Source: Paramuribaculum sp.
Lineage (GTDB): Bacteria > Bacteroidota > Bacteroidia > Bacteroidales > Muribaculaceae
Length of the DNA stretch: 31,905 nt
Direction of reading: 5' to 3'
NCBI GenBank assembly: GCA_009775605.1
Contig: VSPV01000009.1
Span: forward strand, 1 to 31,905
A program made the position numbers and the translations under genes. The first letter of the stretch is position 1, and each line of letters opens with the position of its first letter. The notes below the pieces were generated by a model. That model searched no databases, was not told where the DNA came from, and saw only the letters and a list, made by a program, of their open reading frames with translations. This document shows, one piece after another, positions 16,825-23,180 of this stretch.

Positions 16825-16872
16825 ATTTTGGTGGGACGTCCGCGGGGCGGAAGCCCTTATGTCAGGCGATGA

Positions 16873-18183
16873 TTACTGACGGTCGAGGTTGATACCGATT
16901 TCGACCTTGGAAGTGGTGTGGACTATTTCGGGAAGCGTCTTCAGGATGCTGGGAAGCATGTCGGCCATACCACCCATTGTGGGATCCTGCTTGGCTGCCT
17001 CGACAATCATATTGATTACATCATCATCAGCAATGATGGGAGCGGCAACCTTAAGAAGCGGAAGGAGCACATCGGTACCGAGATAGAAGCTGTAGGCGTT
17101 GGGGTTCTCCGAAGGAACGAAAATATAATTGTAATTTTCATCATATTCGTCAGTCTCCACAAGCGCGGGGCCGTAGCTTACGGGAACGCCGTTCTGGCAC
17201 ATGGGGAGTACATCGTTGATAAGAGTTTCCATAATGGCATCCATGTCGATAGCGCGCGATTTTGAAGCATTTGCTGCAACGTTGGCTATCACAGCAATCG
17301 GATTGATGAATACGAGCGCGGTGCCGTCTTCTTTCACAACATAGCTTGCAATGCCTTTGGGAGCGGTTGCCTCGGGCCAGCCTTCTTTGTCGGTGTCGCA
17401 GTAAACGGCTGATATGCTGCCGTCCTCACCGAATGTAACGTTCTTGAGAATATTTGCATAGAGTGCGGGGAGGGGCTGAGCTTCGCCATTGGCATCAGGC
17501 TGGGTGGTCATCTTCAGTGCCTGACGGATTACAGAGCTTACGGCCATGACGCCCATTACTTTCGTTTCAGAATCCCACTGGATGCGGAAAAGGCGGGAGT
17601 CATCGATTGTGGGGTCGCCCCAGGAGTCAACTCCGATATAATCGGTGGGAACAGCGTAGGTGCCGGCAAGCGAAGTATTTTTGAGCTTCACGTCGCTGAT
17701 TTTCAGAGTAACACCGTTAGGGCCTACAGCACCGGTATAGTTGAAGGTGCAATAGTCGGTCTGGGTGTTACCGGTGAAAGAGCATGTGTCGGCCTCGCCG
17801 GTGAGGGTCAGAGGAATTGTTACGGAGGGGCTGCCGGGAATCAGGCCGGGAGTGGGAAGCATGATATCGCCATCGGCTTTTGACTGAGCTACGACGCCTC
17901 CTATCAGTTCGCTGAGGTTGATGGGTTCGCTTTCTATTGTAAGTTTTGGCTCAGTTCCGGGTGTGAATTTTACAAGCTGGCCTGCAACGGGAGCATCGCC
18001 CATTGTGACGGTGGCGGAGGTTCCGGAATATTCCTTGGCTGTAAGGTCTTCGCCGGGAACTACCACGGGATCGGGATCCGGATCGGGATTGGGAGTGGGC
18101 GATTTGGGATCGTCGCTGCTGCAGGATGCAAACATTCCGAGCATGGCAACGGCAGCCGCGAGGCTGAGGATTTTCTTTTTCAT
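16873..18183 (-). CDS. Large lipoprotein of a Bacteroidales-specific type, function unknown
   Basis: The ATG at 18183 is preferred over an upstream in-frame codon at 18264 because it begins a clean lipoprotein signal (MKKKILSLAAAVAMLGMFASC, Cys21). The 436-residue chain continues with a Pro-Asp linker (PTPNPDPDPDP), the usual spacer of surface or outer-membrane lipoproteins. A beta-rich middle follows (GPNGVTLKISDVKL, YVVKEDGTALVFINPIA), then a helical C-terminus (PIIADDDVINMIVEAAKQDP). It may belong to a DUF4925/DUF4840-like group; this is a guess. The gene stands alone between repeat modules, with its own -7 box and terminator. Confidence 0.82.
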   Translation of the reverse strand: MKKKILSLAAAVAMLGMFASCSSDDPKSPTPNPDPDPDPVVVPGEDLTAKEYSGTSATVTMGDAPVAGQLVKFTPGTEPKLTIESEPINLSELIGGVVAQSKADGDIMLPTPGLIPGSPSVTIPLTLTGEADTCSFTGNTQTDYCTFNYTGAVGPNGVTLKISDVKLKNTSLAGTYAVPTDYIGVDSWGDPTIDDSRLFRIQWDSETKVMGVMAVSSVIRQALKMTTQPDANGEAQPLPALYANILKNVTFGEDGSISAVYCDTDKEGWPEATAPKGIASYVVKEDGTALVFINPIAVIANVAANASKSRAIDMDAIMETLINDVLPMCQNGVPVSYGPALVETDEYDENYNYIFVPSENPNAYSFYLGTDVLLPLLKVAAPIIADDDVINMIVEAAKQDPTMGGMADMLPSILKTLPEIVHTTSKVEIGINLDRQ

Positions 18184-18232
18184 TGCAAAATGTTTTGTGT
18201 GTAAACTATAATCTACTGAATAACTATGGTTG

Positions 18233-18240
18233 CAAAGGTA
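18233..18240 (-). promoter_or_regulatory. -7 promoter box of the lipoprotein gene
   Basis: On the minus strand this reads TACCTTTG, a perfect TAnnTTTG box about 50 bases upstream of the ATG at 18183. A TTTG on the minus strand (18257-18260) lies 16 bases further up, slightly closer than usual. It supports the downstream start, because the 18264 start would lie upstream of the transcript. Confidence 0.6.
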
Positions 18241-18740
18241 ATTCTTTTTTTTTAACCAAAACATTTTTCACATTCCCTTTAAGAAACTTTAGAAATGGAT
18301 TTAAAATGAAAGTGCACTTCTTCACAGAAGCGCACCTCCCTCATAACCAAAATTCAAGTATATATTGTCTAACAAAACATTGTACTGCTCTATTTCAGGC
18401 TGCAGACATCCGGGAGAGCCGGATGCGGGACGGCGTCGGCAGAAGAGCGCAAAGCCTACGGCGGCGCGTGCCGGACGAGGTTTGGCGTGACCGGAGTCGG
18501 ATAATTCACAAGAATGGATTCCGGTGGGGAACCCGTTCAAGATGAGTGGGATACGGTATTGAGAAACAAATAATTGTGCTTTGTTTGATTCATGATATCC
18601 GCCCCCGGATGCGGGGCCGACCCTGTACGTGTTCGTTTCGTTTGCAATGCAAAATTACTGCTTAAGCGGTTAAGTGTCAAGAGCCTGAATGCAAAAATAT
18701 CGAAAAAAACCTAAATGCCCGATTTAACATATCGGTGCTC

Positions 18741-18955
18741 TCCCAGGCTGACGCCACAGTGCGGCGGCGCGCCCTCCGGGGCTTGCCGCACAGGAAAGAG
18801 AGATGCTCTCGGGTCCCACAGCTTACGCAGTGGGTTGTACAGATATCGCACCTCCGGTGCTCAGCGGATGCGAGGTGGAACGCTGCAAAGCTCAAAATTA
18901 TCACCAAGTTGTAGGGATGCACGCTCGTGCATCCGGTGGCCATCAATGACTTGGT
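18741..18955 (-). repeat. Intergenic repeat module R2, copy B (inverted)
   Basis: The reverse complement matches 16507-16716 at most positions, including the hairpin (18915-18934), the GAGCACCGGAGGTGC block and AAGCTGTGGGA. The 18265-19156 gap (about 890 bases) holds this module, module R1 copy B, a GC-rich patch near 18397-18500 that I cannot explain, a small CCCCG/CGGGG hairpin near 18604-18617 and a terminator. No credible gene was found in it. Confidence 0.8.
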
Positions 18956-18957
18956 AG

Positions 18958-19050
18958 CTGGGGTGTTGCAAAATCGCGTAAAGTAGGGCTGCTCCATGGA
19001 GCAGCCGAATTCAATACGTTGATTTTCAGCGGATGCACGAGCGTGCATCC
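18958..19050 (+). repeat. Intergenic repeat module R1, copy B
   Basis: GGGGTGTTGCAAAATCGCG followed by TAAAGTAG, then the perfect 18-bp palindrome GCTGCTCCATGGAGCAGC (18988-19005) and the hairpin GGATGCACGAGCGTGCATCC (19031-19050), match 16451-16545 in direct orientation. The palindrome is better preserved here than in copy A. Confidence 0.75.
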
Positions 19051-19089
19051 CTACAATTTGGACGGTAATACGCGGCCGCTCCTCCGCAA

Positions 19090-19122
19090 AAAAATCGTCA
19101 CCCCGGGTGGGTGGGGTGACGA
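19090..19122 (-). terminator. Terminator of the 760-residue lipoprotein gene
   Basis: On the minus strand a 9-bp stem (CGTCACCCC with GGGGTGACG) and 8-base loop are followed by a run of seven T, 35 bases after the stop. This is a textbook rho-independent terminator. Confidence 0.85.
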
Positions 19123-19156
19123 AATTCCTAAATCACAATCTCTTACTTTATTATTG

Positions 19157-21439
19157 TCAAAGGGTAGGGATTGACGATGAGGGCTTCAGCTTATAGGTGT
19201 GGTCGGGACGGTTGCCGCCTTTGCGGTGGAGCAGCCAGGCTTTGCCGCCGTCGGTCTCCTCGATGGTCCAGTCGTAGGCGGGATTCATCATCTCGCGGCG
19301 CACGCTGCGGGGGAAGGCATTGGCCGATCTGGCGCGCTCCCATGTGGCTATGGTGGCGATTATCTCGTCGCGGTTCGGAGCCGACCCGATTACAGAGGGC
19401 GACATAGGCATGTAGTAGATGGCGCCGTGACCGATGGAGGTTGCCTCCACGTGGTTGTAGTCCTCGACCTTGGAGTCGGGGCCTATCTCGAAGTTCGAGC
19501 CGAAGGTGGCGGGGAAGTAGTTGGCATAGGCCACGTCGCGTATGTCCTTGCCCTCGCTTGTGGCGCTGCCCCATTCGCGGGTGTCGATATCATACATGGC
19601 TTTGCCGCCGCCTACGTTCCAGAAGCTCTGGTAGTGCCAGGAGCCTTCCGAAAGGGTGGCGCCGCCCACGCGCAGATAAGGCACGCCGAGCTCGGCGGCT
19701 TTCTTGAACATGCGGCGCATGAAGCGCTTCACCGAGTAGTAGCCGTGGCCCTGGTTGAAGAGGAATTCCTGGCCGTCGAGGTCAAAGTGGGTTATGCCGC
19801 TGTTTGCTGCCATCTGGCCGTAGTTGTCGGCCATGAGATCCTGAAGGGCCATGTTGGGAATGAGGCCGTCGTAGCCGTAGTTGATGGTCACCTGTGTCTT
19901 GTCGAGCACATCACCAGCCTTGTGGGCCGAGGGGGTGGTGCCCCAGTAGCCGCGGGTGACGTTGAGCAGCGTGTCGCCCGACACTCCCAGGTAGTGTATG
20001 AGCTCCTTGCCAATCTTTATTATGTTGAGGCTCTGGCAGTGGCCTTCCCAGCTGCCGATTTCGTCCATGTAAAGCGGATTGTCCACTCTTATCACGGTAT
20101 CGGTTGCCGATATGTCGGTGGCGAGAGCGCGGCGCAGCTGATAGCAGATGCTGTCGCTGGGCACGGGGACAACGTCGGATGTGCCGGGAGCCATCGAGTT
20201 GGTGATGGTAACGCGGCCAAGCAGCACGCCTTTCTCGGCGGCCTTGTCGGCAAACTCCTTATGCGAGAGGTCGCCCGATTTGAGCCTGAAGGGCTTTTTC
20301 TCATGGCCGGGGCCGTCGACATATCCGCCGTTGGCGCGGTCGGGATGCAGGAACTGGTAGTAGGCATAAATCGATGAGTAGCCCATCTGCGAGGTATAGT
20401 CGATTATGCTGTCGTATTCCGTGCCGCGCACAATCACGTCGGGCTTGTAGGCCGTGGGGTCCTTTATCCATTTTCCGTTGATGGTGGGATGAGGCAGACC
20501 TTCCTTTATCACTATGTCCTGAATCACGTCCATCAGCGCCGTGGAGTCGGGGCTGCCCCAGAGGGCCACCTTCGAGCCTATCATGCCCACGCCTTCTATC
20601 GGCTCGACCTCTATGTGGTTGGGGATATTGGCCTCCATGTGGGGGATGAGCGAGTAGGCTATGGTGCGCCGACGCGAGCGGTCGCGGGTGGAATACTGGA
20701 TGGATATGCGTCCCAGGCTGTCGACTGTTGCGGCGTTGCCGTACATTATGCGATAGTAGGGCTCCTTATGGGCATAGAATGCCACGTCGCTGATGCCGTT
20801 ACCGCCAAGAGAGAAGCGCTGGCCCTCGTAAAGCGAGTCGGGCAGCGGGAAGCGCACGGGGTCGGGTGTGTGGATTATGTATTCGAAGGGAGCGGCGTCG
20901 GCGTCGAGGTCGGCGGTGCAGCCGAGGGTGTTGTCGTCGAGCGCGAGCATTCCCACGGCATAGTTGGCAACGTCGGAGGTATCGCGTGCCACGCCTATCA
21001 CCTCGCCCAGCAGGTTGGTGATGTTGGTGTGGACCGAGCCCCATTGAGCGGCGTCGATGCCTTCGGGAGCCTTGAGGTCAACAAGCTCCATGCGCAGATA
21101 TTTGCCGCAGGGCTCTATTTTCACTTCGGCCTCCATGCCGTCGTCATACTTGAGCGTCATCACCTTCGAGAGGCGGCTGTAGCTCGCCTCGGCGGGATAG
21201 TGCCATGTGGAATCGGTGCTGTTGTAAAGGGTGAGCAGCGGCGAGGGCTTGTCGGCGGGGCTCAGCTCGGGAGCGTTGTCAACGGTAGTGTTCTTAAGCC
21301 CCGTGATATAACCGCGGCCGTCCACCGTCACGTCCATATAGTCGGTGGCGAAATGCCAGGGGGCTTCCGAGGTGCAGGCTGCCAGCAGCACTGCTGTGCC
21401 CGCTACCAGCAGCAATAAGTGTCGGAATCTCTTGTTCAT
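19157..21439 (-). CDS. Large lipoprotein, probable glycosidase of unassigned family
   Basis: This 760-residue lipoprotein has its lipobox at LLAAC (Cys22). Residues 30-300 look like a beta-sandwich (YMDVTVDGRGYITGLKN, SPLLTLYNS). Residues 300-640 look like a TIM barrel (YSSIYAYYQFLHPD, KAAEKGVLLGRVTI, ITHFDLDGQEFLF, LGVPYLRVGG). The acidic cluster Asp553, Asp555 and Glu558 at a predicted strand end is a plausible active site, as in clan GH-D or GH101-like enzymes. A short insert (about 445-525: DTVIRVDNPLYMDEIGSW, then LLNVTRGYWGT) resembles a phage-tail or hinge-like beta module. I do not recognise a named GH family. Together with the nearby GH110 and GH123 genes it suggests host-glycan degradation. 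Confidence 0.82.
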   Translation of the reverse strand: MNKRFRHLLLLVAGTAVLLAACTSEAPWHFATDYMDVTVDGRGYITGLKNTTVDNAPELSPADKPSPLLTLYNSTDSTWHYPAEASYSRLSKVMTLKYDDGMEAEVKIEPCGKYLRMELVDLKAPEGIDAAQWGSVHTNITNLLGEVIGVARDTSDVANYAVGMLALDDNTLGCTADLDADAAPFEYIIHTPDPVRFPLPDSLYEGQRFSLGGNGISDVAFYAHKEPYYRIMYGNAATVDSLGRISIQYSTRDRSRRRTIAYSLIPHMEANIPNHIEVEPIEGVGMIGSKVALWGSPDSTALMDVIQDIVIKEGLPHPTINGKWIKDPTAYKPDVIVRGTEYDSIIDYTSQMGYSSIYAYYQFLHPDRANGGYVDGPGHEKKPFRLKSGDLSHKEFADKAAEKGVLLGRVTITNSMAPGTSDVVPVPSDSICYQLRRALATDISATDTVIRVDNPLYMDEIGSWEGHCQSLNIIKIGKELIHYLGVSGDTLLNVTRGYWGTTPSAHKAGDVLDKTQVTINYGYDGLIPNMALQDLMADNYGQMAANSGITHFDLDGQEFLFNQGHGYYSVKRFMRRMFKKAAELGVPYLRVGGATLSEGSWHYQSFWNVGGGKAMYDIDTREWGSATSEGKDIRDVAYANYFPATFGSNFEIGPDSKVEDYNHVEATSIGHGAIYYMPMSPSVIGSAPNRDEIIATIATWERARSANAFPRSVRREMMNPAYDWTIEETDGGKAWLLHRKGGNRPDHTYKLKPSSSIPTL

Positions 21440-21475
21440 GTTTATTTGATTTGGTTTGATTGGTTATTAAATGTT

Positions 21476-21483
21476 CAAAATTA
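21476..21483 (-). promoter_or_regulatory. -7 promoter box of the 760-residue lipoprotein gene
   Basis: TAATTTTG on the minus strand, 36 bases upstream of the ATG at 21439, matches TAnnTTTG. No clear -33 box was seen. Confidence 0.45.
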
Positions 21484-21497
21484 TATCATGTATCTGA

Positions 21498-21644
21498 TTA
21501 TTTATAGACCGTACGCAGTTTTTGGGCGTTTTTCTTTCCCAGAGAAGGTTTGCCGATCCATTTTCCCTGTCTGTATTCACCTGTCAGACAATTGCCGCCG
21601 GGAGCAAACAGCAATGTCGTGGCAAAACATAGGATTTTTTTCAT
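21498..21644 (-). CDS. Possible 48-residue secreted peptide or gene remnant
   Basis: A minus-strand frame begins MKKILCFATTLLFAPGG, like a signal peptide, and continues with a basic, Lys/Gly-rich mature part (EYRQGKWIGKPSLGKKNAQK) to TAA. It lies 58 bases upstream of the lipoprotein gene. No good ribosome-binding or -7 sequence was seen. It may be a small secreted peptide, an upstream leader or the remains of a larger gene. The rest of the 21440-21967 gap holds two promoter boxes and hairpins at 21676-21688 and 21691-21722; otherwise it is AT-rich with nothing recognised. Confidence 0.3.
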   Translation of the reverse strand: MKKILCFATTLLFAPGGNCLTGEYRQGKWIGKPSLGKKNAQKLRTVYK

Positions 21645-21690
21645 ATAGGTAACGGTTTAGATTTATTTTATTTCGCGCTGATACAGCGAG

Positions 21691-21722
21691 GACTTCTCCG
21701 GCTATTCTGGCCGGGAGAAGTC
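21691..21722. terminator. Hairpin between the small frame and rlmN
   Basis: GACTTCTCCGGC pairs with GCCGGGAGAAGTC apart from one bulged base, with a 7-base loop. It has no T-tract on either side and its function is unclear. A smaller hairpin (CGCTG/CAGCG) lies at 21676-21688. Confidence 0.4.
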
Positions 21723-21936
21723 CGTCGCATAGTTAGCTACTCAGTTTTATAACAGATGAGTTAGTTGATAATAATTGGTAATTGTTAATAGCACTCACCG
21801 TCAATTACAAAATTATATCTTCGTTCATAAATTTTAATTGTACAATATTCTTAATAGCTTGCATTATTTATCTAATTTACATCCGATGGGGAACAAAGGC
21901 TGTTTTTGCATGGATGCTCTTTAACGAAAAAATTTC

Positions 21937-21944
21937 TAATTTTG
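21937..21944 (+). promoter_or_regulatory. -7 promoter box of rlmN
   Basis: TAATTTTG fits TAnnTTTG and lies 23 bases before the ATG at 21968. A TTTG at 21905-21908 is too far (28 bases) to be an ideal -33 box. Confidence 0.55.
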
Positions 21945-21967
21945 CGTGACAACACCATTTTACCGAT

Positions 21968-23005
21968 ATGAACTCATCGCTCACACCACTCATAGGAATG
22001 AACCTCGCCCAACTGCGCGAGGTGGCAGAAAAATGTTCTTTGCCCACGTTTTCGGCTAAACAGATGGCGAGGTGGCTTTATGTGCGCCGCGCCGTATCAA
22101 TCGACGAGATGACGGATATTTCCGTCCGCGGGCGCGAGAGGCTCAAGCAGGAATATGAGGTGGGACGCACGGAGCCTCTGGCAAGAGTAGTGAGCGCCGA
22201 CGGCACGGTGAAGTATCTCTTCCCGGGCGTGGGCACGCGCGATATAGAGTCGGTGATGATTCCCGACGGTGACCGCGCCACGCTCTGCGTCAGCTCGCAG
22301 GCGGGATGCCGCATGAACTGCTCGTTCTGCATGACGGGACGCCAGGGCTTCCACGGCAACCTTACGGCAGCGCAGATTATCAACCAGGTGCTTTCGGTGG
22401 AAGAGTCGGAACGCCTCACAAACATAGTGTTCATGGGAATGGGCGAACCTATGGACAATTTCGACGCTGTACTTGCCGCCATAGAGGTGCTGACGGAGCC
22501 GTGGGGACTGGCCTGGAGCCCGCGCCGCATCACCGTGTCGACCATCGGAAAGCTCGACACCCTGCGGAAGCTGCTTGACATGACTCAGGTGCATGTGGCA
22601 GTGAGCGTGCATTCCCCGTTCAGCTCGGAGCGCGCAGGGCTTATGCCCGTGGAGAAGGCTTATCCGCTGCTCGACGTGCTGAAATTGCTGAAGCGTTACG
22701 ATTTCGCCCATCAGCGCCGCCTGTCGGTGGAATACACCATGTTCCGCGGCGTGAACGACGACATGCGCCACGCCGACGCCCTGGCCCGGCTGCTGCGCAA
22801 CATGCAGTGCCGCGTGAACCTGATACGCTTCCACGCCATTCCTGATTCGGAACTGAAAACGGCCACGGAACCGGTAATGACCGCGTTCCGCGACCGCCTG
22901 AACTCACACGGCATCACGGCCACCATACGCGCCTCGCGCGGCGAGGACATCATGGCCGCCTGCGGCATGCTCGCCGGCAAAAACCGCCAGGAAAGCGCCT
23001 CCTGA
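21968..23005 (+). CDS. rlmN: Dual-specificity 23S rRNA/tRNA adenine-C2 methyltransferase RlmN
   Basis: RlmN is a radical-SAM enzyme that methylates C2 of A2503 in 23S rRNA and A37 in some tRNAs. The 345-residue protein has the 4Fe-4S motif CRMNCSFC with Cys114, Cys118 and Cys121, the GEP motif of the SAM site (MGMGEPMDNF), and the C-terminal methyl-carrying Cys332 in MAACGML. Length and order are normal. It is a single-gene unit with a promoter box just upstream and an inverted repeat plus terminator downstream. Cfr-type resistance enzymes share the fold, but the N-terminus and context fit RlmN. Confidence 0.95.
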   Translation: MNSSLTPLIGMNLAQLREVAEKCSLPTFSAKQMARWLYVRRAVSIDEMTDISVRGRERLKQEYEVGRTEPLARVVSADGTVKYLFPGVGTRDIESVMIPDGDRATLCVSSQAGCRMNCSFCMTGRQGFHGNLTAAQIINQVLSVEESERLTNIVFMGMGEPMDNFDAVLAAIEVLTEPWGLAWSPRRITVSTIGKLDTLRKLLDMTQVHVAVSVHSPFSSERAGLMPVEKAYPLLDVLKLLKRYDFAHQRRLSVEYTMFRGVNDDMRHADALARLLRNMQCRVNLIRFHAIPDSELKTATEPVMTAFRDRLNSHGITATIRASRGEDIMAACGMLAGKNRQESAS

Positions 23006-23048
23006 CAGAAAATATCGTAAAATTCAAAATTACCGTCCAAACTTATAG

Positions 23049-23111
23049 GAGGGTGTATCAAAATTCCGTATTTCGCAGTTCTACCCAATTGTTGAATTTT
23101 GATACACCCTC
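23049..23111. repeat. Perfect 18-bp inverted repeat, MITE-like
   Basis: GAGGGTGTATCAAAATTC (23049-23066) and GAATTTTGATACACCCTC (23094-23111) are exact inverted copies around 27 unpaired bases. The element sits just after the rlmN stop and directly before the terminator. It may be the fused ends of a lost insertion sequence or a miniature transposable element. No target duplication is evident. Confidence 0.65.
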
Positions 23112-23113
23112 AC

Positions 23114-23160
23114 TAAAACGCCCTCCCCTGCCGGATTGGCCGGACGGGAAGGGCGTTTTA
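23114..23160. terminator. Bidirectional terminator between rlmN and the GH123 gene
   Basis: TAAAACGCCC pairs with GGGCGTTTTA at the outer ends, with additional internal pairing (CCGG/CCGG around ATTGG). T-rich flanks occur on both strands, and the genes on either side converge. Confidence 0.8.
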
Positions 23161-23180
23161 TTATATATTATTGCGTCCTG

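Noticed and set aside
16528..16872. Frame through repeat R2 encoding a zinc-finger-like CDICTNHCASCGKGC, also partly open in the inverted copy
   Set aside because: Substitutions between the two copies include amino-acid changes, the frame diverges on both sides, and there is no start context; it is better read as repeat sequence that happens to be open.
16873..18264. Longer start (18264) for the lipoprotein gene
   Set aside because: It would precede the -7 box and hide the lipoprotein signal; the ATG at 18183 is preferred.
19199..20377. 392-residue plus-strand frame opposite the 760-residue lipoprotein
   Set aside because: Val/Gly/His-rich mirror frame with no domain signature.
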